Below are positions 8,824-18,149 of a DNA stretch of 64,000 nt, one piece after another. The notes under the pieces are model-generated. The model was not told the origin of the DNA, did not search any database, and saw only the letters and a program-made list of their open reading frames with translations. Each line of letters opens with the position of its first letter. The stretch's first letter is position 1. The DNA is from Ruminococcus sp. (GTDB lineage Bacteria; Bacillota; Clostridia; Oscillospirales; Ruminococcaceae). Location of the stretch: NCBI GenBank assembly GCA_015066785.1, contig SVNT01000003.1, forward strand, positions 62,001-126,000, read 5' to 3'. A program made the position numbers and the translations under genes.

Positions 8824-9734
8824 CAGAACAGGGTTTCTATGACTTTGGTGCTTTTCGGCGTGGAGTATTTCCAGTGCGTCAGCTTTCCGTCGGTGATGCG
8901 GTAGTTGAGCTTTGAAGGCTCCTGTTTTGCGTCGAATACATCTACGATTATCAGCTTTATCTTCATTTTTTCGGGGATTATAGCCTTTATGTACACGCCT
9001 GCGCTTTGCCCCTCACGGACGCCGTCGCGGTATTCCGCAAGCCCTGCAAGGTTAGGGGTAAGCTCGATGAAAATACCGTACTTTTCAACCGACCTGACTA
9101 CGCCTGCGACGGTCTGCCCGTGCGAAAATTCCGAGGCGTTTTCCTCCCACGTGCCGAGAAGTTCCTTGTGCGTGAGGAGGATTTTGTTGTTTTCGTTGCC
9201 CTTGACAGCGGCAAATATCTTCTGACCGACGGAAAATCTGTCCGACGGGTGAAATATCCTCGATACCGAAATAGCGTCAATCGGGATGAGCGAGGGTATT
9301 CCGCAACCGATGTCGACAAAGCAGCCGAAGGGCTCAAGATGTGTGACAATGGCGGGGATTATCTCTCCCGAGGAAAGTCGGGAAACATATTCACGATAGC
9401 AATCCTCCTGCACGGCACGGCGTGAGAGTATTGCTGTGCCGTCGGAACGGATTTCGTTGACATAAAAACATACAGGTTTGTTTACACGGGAAATCAGCGC
9501 AATGTCCTTTGTACTGCCGTCGGCAATTCCGACAGCGCCTTCTTCACGGGGAATAATCCCCTTGAAATGCGGTAAATCTACAATAAGATTGTGCTCGCTG
9601 TCGCAGACGGTAGTGCGTGCCTCGATTATCCGTCGGGAATGCACAGCCTCGGCAAAAAGTGAGGCGTTGTTGAGTATTGCGTTGTTTTCGGGGGTGCCTA
9701 TGAGCATACCCTCGGGATGATATTTTTCAGTCAT
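8823..9734 (-). CDS. S1 domain RNA-binding protein
   Basis: A 303-residue protein with at least two S1 RNA-binding domains, one near residues 140-210 (IVTHLEPFGCFVDIGCG) and one near 225-280 (VVRSVEKYGIFIEL). The N-terminal 135 residues look like a further degenerate S1-like region (GIIPREEGAVG). Ribosomal S1-like proteins of Clostridia have this architecture, but with only two clear domains this is not a canonical six-domain S1. It probably binds RNA during translation or decay. GGAGGT precedes the ATG. It lies downstream of the small unknown gene at 9788-10138 on the same strand. Confidence 0.85.
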   Translation of the reverse strand: MTEKYHPEGMLIGTPENNAILNNASLFAEAVHSRRIIEARTTVCDSEHNLIVDLPHFKGIIPREEGAVGIADGSTKDIALISRVNKPVCFYVNEIRSDGTAILSRRAVQEDCYREYVSRLSSGEIIPAIVTHLEPFGCFVDIGCGIPSLIPIDAISVSRIFHPSDRFSVGQKIFAAVKGNENNKILLTHKELLGTWEENASEFSHGQTVAGVVRSVEKYGIFIELTPNLAGLAEYRDGVREGQSAGVYIKAIIPEKMKIKLIIVDVFDAKQEPSKLNYRITDGKLTHWKYSTPKSTKVIETLF

Positions 9735-9787
9735 TTTCTACCTCCGATATTTTTTTATATATAGAATATCTATGAGGCGTGAGGTAT

Positions 9788-10138
9788 TTATATGCCTTTG
9801 TTTCTGACTTTCAGTCCCCCATGGTTGAGAATAATTCCGTGTACTTCTTTTTCGAGAGCCTCGTCGCATACAATTTCAAGCACGGCAGAGTTGAGAGGCT
9901 CGATATTTTCCGTGTCGGTCGTGTATTCGCCTTCACCCTCGGGAAAGGCAGGGATGAAAAACGGCGCTGTGATGTTTTCGCTTCGCATAGCACAGATGTA
10001 CATCTTTTTGGCTTTGCGGTTTACCGCCCTTGTCTTTATCCGTATGTCAGACAGACTTTCTATACTCTTGCGTATTGCCTGTACTGCACGTTCGGCACCT
10101 TCGACCGATTCGAATTCTGCGTTGATTCTGGTTTGCAT
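9788..10138 (-). CDS. Conserved-looking small protein of unknown function
   Basis: I do not recognise this 116-residue protein. It has an alternating alpha/beta pattern: an N-terminal strand and helix (INAEFESVEGAERAVQAI), a basic stretch KTRAVNRKAKK and an acidic C-terminal half. There is no signal peptide, membrane segment or cysteine cluster. AAGGAGATG is well placed before the ATG. It is 53 bases upstream of the S1-domain gene on the same strand, so the two are probably co-transcribed. Confidence 0.65.
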   Translation of the reverse strand: MQTRINAEFESVEGAERAVQAIRKSIESLSDIRIKTRAVNRKAKKMYICAMRSENITAPFFIPAFPEGEGEYTTDTENIEPLNSAVLEIVCDEALEKEVHGIILNHGGLKVRNKGI

Positions 10139-10224
10139 GGCACATCTCCTTCCGATGACATAAAAGCGTGAAAATTCTACAAAATTAGTTTGATGTCATA
10201 CGGGAAATTTATTCAAGAAAATAT

Positions 10225-10254
10225 TTGCCTTTTTTATTGTAAATGTGGTATAAT
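10225..10254 (+). promoter_or_regulatory. Promoter for DUF951 gene and prfA operon
   Basis: TTGCCT (10225-10230), an 18-base spacer and a perfect TATAAT (10249-10254) precede the DUF951 gene. Confidence 0.6.
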
Positions 10255-10290
10255 AAATAATGTATGATTTTGCTTGAAAGGCGGTGCGGT

Positions 10291-10482
10291 ATGGATATAA
10301 GAGAACAGGACATACTCACGATGAAAAAGCCGCATCCCTGCGGTAACTCGGAAATGCTTGTACTGCGTTCGGGAATGGACTTTAAGCTCCGTTGTACTAA
10401 ATGCGGGCGTGAGGTTATGGTGCCACGCTCCAAGGCTGAAAAAAACATAAAAAGCGTAAAGCGTGAGGAAAAAGAGCGTTAG
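10291..10482 (+). CDS. DUF951 family zinc-ribbon-like protein
   Basis: A 63-residue protein of the Firmicutes DUF951 family, recognised by MKKPHPCG, GMDFKLRCTKCGREVMVPR and a basic tail. One cysteine in PHPCG and two in CTKCG could bind metal. The ATG at 10291 is chosen over the ATG at 10264 because AAAGGCGG lies just upstream and family members start here. The function of the family is unknown. It lies 53 bases ahead of prfA and probably shares its promoter. Confidence 0.85.
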   Translation: MDIREQDILTMKKPHPCGNSEMLVLRSGMDFKLRCTKCGREVMVPRSKAEKNIKSVKREEKER

Positions 10483-10535
10483 CAACGCTATAAAGAAACC
10501 ACGAAACAAATATACTGATATAAGGAGAATAAAAA

Positions 10536-11612
10536 ATGTTTGACAAGCTGAAACTTACAGAAAAAAGATACGACGAGGTGAGCGAAAAGCTCACAGATCC
10601 CGATGTAATAAACGATAACAACCTTTATCGTGATCTGATGAAGGAATTCAAGACTCTCGACCCGATTATCCAGAAGTACAGGGAATACCTCAAGGCAAAG
10701 CAGAACTTTGACGAGTCGAAGGAGCTTCTTGACGCAGGCGGTCTTGACAAGGACTTCAAGGAAATGGTGCAGGAAGAATACGACACCTCAAAGGAAGATA
10801 TTGCGAAGTTCACAGAAGAACTCAAAATCCTTCTTCTTCCCAAAGACCCCAACGATGAACGAAATGTCATCATCGAAATCCGTGGCGGCGTAGGCGGGGA
10901 AGAGGCTGCTCTTTTTGCACATTCGCTCTATCGTATGTACTCTATGTATGCCGAAATGAAGGGCTACAAGATTGAGGTTATGAGCCTCAACGAAACAGAG
11001 CTCGGCGGCGTTAAAGAAATCAGCTTCTCCGTAAGCGGAGAGGGTGCATATTCACGATTCAAGTACGAAAGCGGTACTCACCGTGTACAGCGTGTTCCCG
11101 AAACCGAATCGCAGGGCCGTGTTCATACCTCTGCGGCAACTGTTGCGGTACTTCCGGAGGCTGACGAGGTTGAAGTCGAAATCAACCCCGCAGACCTTTC
11201 GATAGATACATTCCGTTCAAGCGGTGCAGGCGGACAGCACATCAACAAGACGGAATCCGCAATAAGAATTACTCACGCACCGACAGGAATAGTTGTTGAG
11301 TGTCAGGAAGAAAGAAGCCAGCTCAAGAACAAGGACAAGGCAATGAAGATGCTCCGTACAAAGCTGTACGAAATGCAGCTCAAGGAAAAGACAGACAAGG
11401 AAGTTGCCGAAAGACGCTCGCAGATAGGCTCGGGCGACCGTTCAGAGAGAATAAGAACCTACAACTACCCCGAAGGAAGAATTACCGACCACAGAATAGG
11501 TCTTACACTTTATCGTCTCGAATATATCCTCAACGGTAATCTCGACGAGGTTATCGACGCACTTGCAACGGCTGACCAGGCGGCTAAGCTCTCTGCTCAG
11601 CAGGAAGGATGA
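10536..11612 (+). CDS. prfA: Peptide chain release factor 1
   Basis: Class I release factor that reads UAA and UAG and triggers peptide release on the ribosome. The GGQ motif (GAGGQHINK) lies near residue 231. The RF1-type decoding region follows [16 protein letters not shown], with no RF2-type SPF tripeptide visible. Its length of 358 residues is typical. ATAAGGAG precedes the ATG. The prmC gene that often follows prfA is absent; a Sua5-type gene follows instead. Confidence 0.97.
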   Translation: MFDKLKLTEKRYDEVSEKLTDPDVINDNNLYRDLMKEFKTLDPIIQKYREYLKAKQNFDESKELLDAGGLDKDFKEMVQEEYDTSKEDIAKFTEELKILLLPKDPNDERNVIIEIRGGVGGEEAALFAHSLYRMYSMYAEMKGYKIEVMSLNETELGGVKEISFSVSGEGAYSRFKYESGTHRVQRVPETESQGRVHTSAATVAVLPEADEVEVEINPADLSIDTFRSSGAGGQHINKTESAIRITHAPTGIVVECQEERSQLKNKDKAMKMLRTKLYEMQLKEKTDKEVAERRSQIGSGDRSERIRTYNYPEGRITDHRIGLTLYRLEYILNGNLDEVIDALATADQAAKLSAQQEG

Positions 11613-11619
11613 TGTGGCG

Positions 11620-12630
11620 ATGAAAACCGAGATGCTCCCTTGCGATGAGCGTGGAATATCTGCCGCCGCCGGGCTTCTTAAAAAAGGCGAGGTTGTGGCA
11701 ATTCCCACCGAAACCGTGTACGGACTTGCGGCTGACGCCACAAACGAAGATGCGGTTGCAAAGATTTTCATAGCAAAGGGAAGACCACAGGACAATCCGC
11801 TTATAGTTCACATATCGGAAGTTGAAGATATGGAAAAATACGCACGGGATATTCCCGATGTTGCGTATAGGCTGGCGGAAAAATTCTGGCCGGGGCCGCT
11901 TACCATGGTGCTGCCGAAAAAGGATACCATACCCATGGCAACAAGCGGCGGGCTTGATACCGTCGGAATAAGACTTCCGTCGGATATGACTGCAAGAAGA
12001 ATTATCAAATCAGCGGGAGTGGCACTTGCAGCCCCCTCCGCAAATCTTTCGGGAAGTCCCAGTCCGACTTCTGCACAGCATGTTTTTGACGATATGAACG
12101 GAAGAATTCCGCTTATCGTTGATGAGGGCTGTTGTACCGTCGGCGTGGAATCGACGGTTATCTCCTTTGACGGAGAGGGTGTACGGATACTCCGCCCCGG
12201 ATATGTGACTTTCGAAGATTTACTTACCGTTACGGAAAATGTCGTTATCGACAAGGGCGTTACCGCAGAGCTTGACGCAGGTGCGGTTGTGGCGTCTCCA
12301 GGAATGAAATACAAGCATTATTCCCCGAAGGCAGATATAGTTCTCGTTGAGGGTGACCTTGCGGATTTTACGGAGTATGTCGGCAAAAACTACGGTGACG
12401 GAGTGTATGCAATGATATTCAACTCCGACGCAAAGGGCTTTCCGTATCGCTATGTGATGTACGGCGACAACGACAAGGAAAATGCGGCTGAGGTTTTTGA
12501 CAGGCTCCGTGAGGTTGACGAAATCGGGGCGAAAAAGGTTTATGTCCGTTGCCCGTCAAAGAACGGAGTAGGGCTTGCGGTTTACAACAGACTTCTTCGT
12601 GCCGCAGGATTTGAGGTTGTGACATTATGA
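11620..12630 (+). CDS. tsaC: Threonylcarbamoyl-AMP synthase, Sua5 type
   Basis: Makes threonylcarbamoyl-AMP from threonine, bicarbonate and ATP for the t6A modification of ANN-decoding tRNAs. The YrdC domain fills about residues 1-205 (IPTETVYGLAADA, PLTMVLPK, SANLSGSPSPTSA). A C-terminal Sua5 domain extends to 336 residues, with SPGMKYKHYSPKA at the linker. The ATG at 11620 is taken as the start; a GTG at 11614 is also possible because AGGAAGG lies at 11602-11608. The frame is open into the end of prfA. It overlaps coaE by 4 bases (ATGA). Confidence 0.94.
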   Translation: MKTEMLPCDERGISAAAGLLKKGEVVAIPTETVYGLAADATNEDAVAKIFIAKGRPQDNPLIVHISEVEDMEKYARDIPDVAYRLAEKFWPGPLTMVLPKKDTIPMATSGGLDTVGIRLPSDMTARRIIKSAGVALAAPSANLSGSPSPTSAQHVFDDMNGRIPLIVDEGCCTVGVESTVISFDGEGVRILRPGYVTFEDLLTVTENVVIDKGVTAELDAGAVVASPGMKYKHYSPKADIVLVEGDLADFTEYVGKNYGDGVYAMIFNSDAKGFPYRYVMYGDNDKENAAEVFDRLREVDEIGAKKVYVRCPSKNGVGLAVYNRLLRAAGFEVVTL

Positions 12631-13229
12631 GCATAATTGTTATAGGGCTTACAGGGCAGAGCGGTGCAGGGAAAACCACCGTATGCAGACAGTTTTCGGA
12701 AAGCGGATTTGCTGTAATCAACGCCGACAAGGTTGCCCGTAAGGTTATGGAAAAGGGCAGTTCTTGTCTTGAGAAAACCTGCGAGGTTTTCGGAAATGTA
12801 AAAGACGTTGACGGCAATCTCGACAGAAAGAAAATAGCGTCGATAGTTTTTACGGACAGAGAAAAGAAAAAAATCTATGAGGGAATAATATTCCCGTATA
12901 TCACGGAAGAAATCGTGCGTGAAATCAAAGGCTTTGACGAAAGCGGCGAGGAGTATGTCGTTCTCGACGCACCGACGCTTTTTGAAAGCGGCACGGATAA
13001 GCTATGCACGGTGATAGTTTCCGTAATCTGCGACAGAGAAACACGCCTTGAAAGAATACTTGCCCGTGACGGAATTACCCGTCAGCAAGCGGAGGCAAGA
13101 CTGAATTCGCAGTACGACGACAAGTTCTATACCGAAAAATCGGATTATGTCATAGTCAATGACTCCACCGAGGAGGAGTTTCTTGAAAAGGCTGTGGCAG
13201 TTATAAAAATGATAAAGGGAGAGCGATAA
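12627..13229 (+). CDS. coaE: Dephospho-CoA kinase
   Basis: Last enzyme of coenzyme A synthesis: it phosphorylates the 3' hydroxyl of the ribose of dephospho-CoA. A P-loop GLTGQSGAGKTT lies at the N-terminus, followed by the family motif INADKVAR and the lid region RLERILARDGITRQQAEAR. Its 200 residues match the family. Its start overlaps the Sua5-type gene and its stop TAA overlaps the ATG of the next gene, giving a coupled run of three genes. Confidence 0.95.
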   Translation: MSIIVIGLTGQSGAGKTTVCRQFSESGFAVINADKVARKVMEKGSSCLEKTCEVFGNVKDVDGNLDRKKIASIVFTDREKKKIYEGIIFPYITEEIVREIKGFDESGEEYVVLDAPTLFESGTDKLCTVIVSVICDRETRLERILARDGITRQQAEARLNSQYDDKFYTEKSDYVIVNDSTEEEFLEKAVAVIKMIKGER

Positions 13230-13789
13230 TGCGTAAAGCAATAAAAAGACTCTTTACAGTGGCAGCTTTGCTGATTATCGCAGCATTTGTTGCATTCCTC
13301 GTGCCGAAGGTGATGAGGGAATACATCTATCCGATGAAATACAGCGGGTATGTATCGGAAAGTGCAAAGAAGAATAATTTTGACGAGTATATGGTCTACG
13401 CCGTGATAAAAACGGAAAGCGGCTTTAATCCCGAGGCGGAATCTGATGTAGGCGCCCGTGGTCTTATGCAGCTTATGAACGACGCATACGAATGGGTAAA
13501 GTACCGAATGAACGACGAGCGTGACATAACATACGACGATATGTTCAATCCGCAGTACAACATAGAATACGGGACATATATGCTGTCAATATTGTATGAT
13601 GAGTACGGCGATTACGAAACGGCATTAGCGGCGTATCATTCGGGCAGAGGGCAGGTAAACGAGTGGCTCAAAAATCCCGAATACAGCAGCAACGGAAAAA
13701 CTCTGGACGAAATTCCGTCAACTGCGACAGCGCATTATGTCAGCAAGGTTATGAATAATTACAGGATTTATACCGAATTATATATTTAA
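13229..13789 (+). CDS. Membrane-anchored lytic transglycosylase (SLT/GH23)
   Basis: Cleaves peptidoglycan glycan strands outside the membrane. An uncleaved signal anchor covers about residues 8-28 (hydrophobic after RKAIKR). The SLT domain follows, with catalytic Glu63 in KTESGFNP, the motif ARGLMQLM and YHSGRGQVNEWL. At 186 residues it is the short Slt-like form often encoded beside coaE in Firmicutes. The ATG overlaps the coaE stop. Confidence 0.92.
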   Translation: MRKAIKRLFTVAALLIIAAFVAFLVPKVMREYIYPMKYSGYVSESAKKNNFDEYMVYAVIKTESGFNPEAESDVGARGLMQLMNDAYEWVKYRMNDERDITYDDMFNPQYNIEYGTYMLSILYDEYGDYETALAAYHSGRGQVNEWLKNPEYSSNGKTLDEIPSTATAHYVSKVMNNYRIYTELYI

Positions 13790-13807
13790 AAAGGAAAGGT
13801 GAATATT

Positions 13808-15214
13808 ATGGCTGAAAAGAAAAAGAGCGACGCAAAGAAACTTCAGGAGCAGCTTTTCTATAAAAAGAAGAATACCTGCGAGGAAGTATCTGCGACGGAA
13901 ATCAAGAAGTGCGACAAATTCTGCGAGGGATACAAGACATTCCTCGACGGCTCAAAGACGGAGCGTGAGGCGGTTATCAACGCTGTTGAGCTTGCAAAGA
14001 AGAACGGATTCAAGGAATACAAGGCAGGAAAGGCTCTCAAGGCAGGGGACAAGGTTTATACTGTCAACAGAGGTAAGGCTGTTATTCTTGCGGTTATCGG
14101 CAAGGAGCCTATCGAAAACGGCGTGAAGATTGCGGCGGCGCATATCGACTCGCCCAGACTTGACCTCAAGCAGTGCCCCGTGTACGAGGATAACGACATT
14201 GCACTTTTCAAGACGCATTATTATGGCGGAATTAAAAAGTATCAGTGGACAGCACTTCCGCTTGCACTTCACGGAGTTATCGTAAAGTCGGATAACACAA
14301 CAGTGAATGTCTGCGTCGGCGAAGACGACAACGACCCCGTATTCTGCGTGACAGACCTTCTTCCGCACCTTGCAACCGCACAGATGGAAAGAAAGGCTCC
14401 GCAGATTATCAGAGGTGAGGAACTCAACATCCTCATCGGCTCAAGACCGTTCAAGGCTGACGATATCAGCGAAAAGGTAAAGCTTAACATTCTCAACATC
14501 CTTTTTGAGAAGTACGGAATTACCGAGGCGGATTTCCTTTCTGCAGAGCTTGAAGCTGTACCTGCACACAAGGCACGTGATGTCGGATTTGACAGAAGTA
14601 TGATAGGCTCATACGGTCACGACGACAGAGTGTGCTCATACACAGCACTTATGGCAACATTTGATTGTAAGGCACCGAACAAAACGGTTGTTACAGTCCT
14701 TACCGACAAGGAAGAAATCGGCAGTGACGGAAATACAGGACTCAACTCATCATACCTCAAGTATTTCATCTATGAGCTTGCAAAGCAGTCAAAGGTTGAC
14801 GGCTGGACAGTTCTTTCAAAGTCGGAATGTCTTTCTGCAGACGTAAATGCTGCATTCGACCCGACATTCCCCGATGTGAACGAGAAGAACAACACAGCCT
14901 ATATCAATAAGGGCGTATGCGTGACAAAGTATACAGGCTCAAGAGGTAAAGCAGGCACCTCTGACGCATCGGCTGAATTCACAGGCAAGGTGAGAAACCT
15001 CCTTGACAAGAACGGGGTTATCTGGCAGACAGGTGAACTCGGAAAGGTTGACGCAGGCGGCGGCGGAACGGTTGCGATGTACATTGCAAACCTCAATGTA
15101 GATGTAATCGACGTCGGCGTTCCCGTGCTTTCAATGCACGCACCGTTCGAGGTTGTTTCAAAGCTTGATGTCTATATGGCGTACAGAGCATTCCTCGTAT
15201 TTATGGAAGAATAA
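13808..15214 (+). CDS. M18 family aminopeptidase
   Basis: Cytoplasmic zinc metallo-aminopeptidase of the aspartyl aminopeptidase family, removing N-terminal residues from peptides. Metal and catalytic motifs are visible: AAHIDSPRLDLK, YGHDDRVCSYTALMA, DKEEIGSDGNTGLNS, GTSDASAEF and SMHAPFEVVSKLD. The ATG at 13808 is preferred over the GTG at 13799, which overlaps AAAGGAAAGGTG, the ribosome binding site. The length of 468 residues is normal. An intrinsic terminator follows. Confidence 0.94.
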   Translation: MAEKKKSDAKKLQEQLFYKKKNTCEEVSATEIKKCDKFCEGYKTFLDGSKTEREAVINAVELAKKNGFKEYKAGKALKAGDKVYTVNRGKAVILAVIGKEPIENGVKIAAAHIDSPRLDLKQCPVYEDNDIALFKTHYYGGIKKYQWTALPLALHGVIVKSDNTTVNVCVGEDDNDPVFCVTDLLPHLATAQMERKAPQIIRGEELNILIGSRPFKADDISEKVKLNILNILFEKYGITEADFLSAELEAVPAHKARDVGFDRSMIGSYGHDDRVCSYTALMATFDCKAPNKTVVTVLTDKEEIGSDGNTGLNSSYLKYFIYELAKQSKVDGWTVLSKSECLSADVNAAFDPTFPDVNEKNNTAYINKGVCVTKYTGSRGKAGTSDASAEFTGKVRNLLDKNGVIWQTGELGKVDAGGGGTVAMYIANLNVDVIDVGVPVLSMHAPFEVVSKLDVYMAYRAFLVFMEE

Positions 15215-15229
15215 TCGAAGCAAAAAAGT

Positions 15230-15267
15230 AGCCCATAGGGATTATATCCCTATGGGCTTTGTTGTTT
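15230..15267 (+). terminator. Intrinsic terminator after the aminopeptidase
   Basis: AGCCCATAGGG and CCCTATGGGCT form a perfect 11-bp stem around a 7-base loop, followed by TTGTTGTTT. Confidence 0.88.
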
Positions 15268-15305
15268 AATCTGAGGTTTTGCGCATAAAAATTTTTGTAC
15301 TGGCA

Positions 15306-15593
15306 TTATCTGAGCAACACAAACGCCGTGACAATAAGTGCTATGTGGAGAACGATTATAAGTGGAATACCTATCATAAATCGTTTATGCAGCGTTTTAT
15401 GTCGGAATATCCGCATTGAAATGTACATTGCAACCGCACCGCCGAGAAGTGATACGATGAAGAGTGTTTTTTCGGGTATTCGCCACACTCCACGCTTGGC
15501 ACGGGATTTGTCAATCGGCGGAAGTATAAATCCGACAATGCTTATTACCATCAGATACGCACCTGCCGCAAGAAGAACAGCTGTCAATTCCAT
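15306..15593 (-). CDS. DUF1294 family membrane protein
   Basis: A 95-residue integral membrane protein with three hydrophobic segments. The family signature is present: DKSRAKRGVWRIPE followed by LLGGAVAMYISMRIFRHKT. DUF1294 proteins have no established function. It starts two bases after the stop of the GGDEF protein upstream on the same strand, so the two may form an operon and this protein may be linked to that signalling gene. Confidence 0.88.
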   Translation of the reverse strand: MELTAVLLAAGAYLMVISIVGFILPPIDKSRAKRGVWRIPEKTLFIVSLLGGAVAMYISMRIFRHKTLHKRFMIGIPLIIVLHIALIVTAFVLLR

Positions 15594-15595
15594 AC

Positions 15596-17914
15596 TTATT
15601 TATCCCTGATGATGACCTTGTTCTTATTTCTCTTTTCCTTGTAGAGCAGATTGTCTGCCTGGTCGAGAAGCGACTGGAAGTCTATTGCAGGATTGCAGGT
15701 AAAGTCAACCACACCGACGCTCATATTGATGTAATACGGCTTGCCCGATGTGTTGTTCACGGCGTCGGACACCTCACGTATTCTGTCCTTGATGGTCGAC
15801 GAGAAGTTATCGTTGTTGACAATCGCAAATGCCGAGAATTCATCTCCTCCGATACGGCCGACAATGTCAGTGCTGCGGAATGATTCTGTAAGGATATATG
15901 CGATTTTCTTGAGCGAGTAGTCGCCTTCATCGTGACCGAACATATCGTTGATGGTCTTGAGTCCGTCCATATCCGCAAATACGAGAACTGCGTGCTTTCC
16001 TTCGTTCTGAGGGTGAGCAAGCACACTCTTTGCGGTTTCGAAGAAGCCACGGCGGTTGTATATTCCCGTAAGCTCGTCGGAGCGTGAAATCTTGTTGAGT
16101 ATGATGTTGTTCGACTTGATTTCGTTAAGGCTTTCTTCGAGCTGGAGCTGTGCGATTTCAAGGTCGTTGAGAAGTGAAATAATCTTGAGTGCCGCACAGA
16201 TCTGTACTGTGATAGCCGATACGAAACAGAAGTTTTCGTAATCAAGCTCCGTCAACAGAAGTCCGAAATGGTCTGCCTGAGAAATAAGCGGGCTTACAAT
16301 CATAGAGAAACGTCTGTCACGAGGGGTGTACTCGTTGTCAAACAGTTTCATTGTGTCCACACGCTGTTTTTCGGGCGGAAGAACCGTCATATGCTTCTTG
16401 TTGTGGTATGCCTTGAGAAGTACATATTCCGGAGTTTTCCATTTGTCCGTCTTGTTGAATGCGAACGGCGCTTCAAATGTATAAAGGTAACTGCTTGTTA
16501 CATTCAGTCGGATGAGCTTGTCAACGATATCGCCGTATTTGTTCTGGTCGTCGTTTGCGTACGCAAGAATGTCACGGCAGATGGAGCTTGTCATCCATGC
16601 GATGTTACGTACTGTGTCCTTGTAGTTGTCACGCTCTGAAATACTGATACTTGTGAGTATCTTGTACATCTGGTTGAATGCACTGTTGAACTTCGATTTG
16701 TCATCCTCGTTGAGCGAATTGAAAATCTTGAAGTAAATAGCGTCGATAGCGTTACTGAACTTATCAAATGTTACATACGACAGGAAGTTCGAGTTGAGGA
16801 TTTCCATGAATTTATCGGAAAGCTCAGCCTCAAGCTCAGGGGTGAAACGCTTGTGGTCACCGAAATCAACGATGAAGTTGAGGTAGTTGTTTACGGCCTC
16901 CTTGGCGTCGTTGATGTCAGCACCGATGTTTTCCATGCTGAAGATATACTTCATTACGGCATTTACTGCGTCTTCGTTTGACATTTCGGAGATGTTTCCG
17001 ATACCGTGGAGGAAATTCTCTTCGTCGGTCTTGAACGCCTTACAGCCACATGAGTTTCTCACCACGAGAGTGGTATCGATAATTCCGTTTTCGATTTTTC
17101 CGTTTTCGAGAAGGTGGATTGCTTCTTCTACCGCTCTGAAGCCCATGGAGAATGCGTCGGCTCTTACTGTTGTGAGGGTGGGTGAAACCGAAAGTGCGAC
17201 GGGTGAATCGTCAAATCCGATAACAGCAATATCTTCACCGACGGTAAGCCCCGAATCAGCAATTGCACGGTAACCACCGATTGCCATCTTGTCGTTTGCA
17301 AACACGATAGCGTCGATGTTGTCCTTGTTGTTGCGGAGCAATGTCATTACAGTGTTGTAGCTGTATTCCGAGAAGTCGCCGTAGCCTACGAGCTTTTTGT
17401 CATATTCAATGTTGTTTTCGGCGAGAGTGGCAATGTATGTCTGGAGTCTTTCCTGTGCGTCCTCGTTTGTCTTGGGGCCGCTGATGAAAGCAATTCTCTT
17501 GTTTCCGTGCTGTATTAGATGGTTTATTCCGTCACGGAGTCCTGCCTTATTGTTGAACTTGATGCAGGGGTATGTGTCAATCTCGGAAGCCAGCGTGATT
17601 ATCGGAAGATTGCCGTAGCTGTCGAGGATTTTCTTCATCTGTGCCTTTGTTATAAATCCACCGATTGTTCCCGTAACTACAAGGAGTACATCGAGGTTTG
17701 ACGATGAGGCATAGTTGAATATTGTATTGTATTGATATTCGTACTCGGTACGGATAGAGTCGTTGTATACGCCGTTTATGTATCGCCCCGGGAAAATGAT
17801 GAGGTTGGTGTCAAATTTTTTCGACGCAACCATAGCACCGTTTGAAACGGCTGATGAAAATTCATTTTCGAGATGGCAGACGAAAAGTCCTATGTTGATT
17901 CGATTTTCTTTCAT
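15596..17914 (-). CDS. Sugar-binding sensor domain fused to a GGDEF diguanylate cyclase
   Basis: A 772-residue cytoplasmic protein. Residues 1-290 form a LacI/PurR-type periplasmic-binding fold (FNNKAGLRDGINHL, RIAFISGP, IVFANDKMAIGGYRA, IAVIGFDDSP) but with no helix-turn-helix in front. A helical linker follows (about 300-600). A GGDEF domain covers about 610-772, with intact GGDEF near 687 and an RSTD inhibitory site five residues before it. It should therefore make cyclic di-GMP in response to a bound small molecule. No signal peptide or membrane helix is seen, so the ligand would be intracellular. It is divergent from the hybrid kinase at 18150. Confidence 0.92.
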   Translation of the reverse strand: MKENRINIGLFVCHLENEFSSAVSNGAMVASKKFDTNLIIFPGRYINGVYNDSIRTEYEYQYNTIFNYASSSNLDVLLVVTGTIGGFITKAQMKKILDSYGNLPIITLASEIDTYPCIKFNNKAGLRDGINHLIQHGNKRIAFISGPKTNEDAQERLQTYIATLAENNIEYDKKLVGYGDFSEYSYNTVMTLLRNNKDNIDAIVFANDKMAIGGYRAIADSGLTVGEDIAVIGFDDSPVALSVSPTLTTVRADAFSMGFRAVEEAIHLLENGKIENGIIDTTLVVRNSCGCKAFKTDEENFLHGIGNISEMSNEDAVNAVMKYIFSMENIGADINDAKEAVNNYLNFIVDFGDHKRFTPELEAELSDKFMEILNSNFLSYVTFDKFSNAIDAIYFKIFNSLNEDDKSKFNSAFNQMYKILTSISISERDNYKDTVRNIAWMTSSICRDILAYANDDQNKYGDIVDKLIRLNVTSSYLYTFEAPFAFNKTDKWKTPEYVLLKAYHNKKHMTVLPPEKQRVDTMKLFDNEYTPRDRRFSMIVSPLISQADHFGLLLTELDYENFCFVSAITVQICAALKIISLLNDLEIAQLQLEESLNEIKSNNIILNKISRSDELTGIYNRRGFFETAKSVLAHPQNEGKHAVLVFADMDGLKTINDMFGHDEGDYSLKKIAYILTESFRSTDIVGRIGGDEFSAFAIVNNDNFSSTIKDRIREVSDAVNNTSGKPYYINMSVGVVDFTCNPAIDFQSLLDQADNLLYKEKRNKNKVIIRDK

Positions 17915-17954
17915 AAAAGTACACCCCTTTTGTGAAAATCTTACTGATAATTAA

Positions 17955-17983
17955 ATTATACACCTATTTTTTATATAATGCAA
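17955..17983 (-). promoter_or_regulatory. Promoter for the sensor-GGDEF gene
   Basis: On the minus strand, TTGCAT (17978-17983), a 17-base spacer and a perfect TATAAT (17955-17960) lie 40 bases before the start codon. Confidence 0.6.
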
Positions 17984-18031
17984 GTGAAAAAATCAAAAAT
18001 GACAAAAAATATGTAAATTTTTTGATTAGTA

Positions 18032-18060
18032 TTGATAATTATGCCGAATTTATGTATAAT
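18032..18060 (+). promoter_or_regulatory. Promoter for the hybrid histidine kinase
   Basis: TTGATA (18032-18037), a 17-base spacer and TATAAT (18055-18060), divergent from the GGDEF gene promoter. The leader to the start codon is about 80 AT-rich bases. Confidence 0.6.
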
Positions 18061-18149
18061 GATTGTATAATGTGTCTTTATAATCATTAAATGGTAAAAA
18101 TAAACATTAATGTAAAATTTACTTTTAAAAATATCGGGAGGGAACAATT

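Noticed and set aside
15596-17914. LacI-family transcription factor
   Set aside because: The binding domain starts at residue 5 with no helix-turn-helix, and a GGDEF domain is at the C-terminus.
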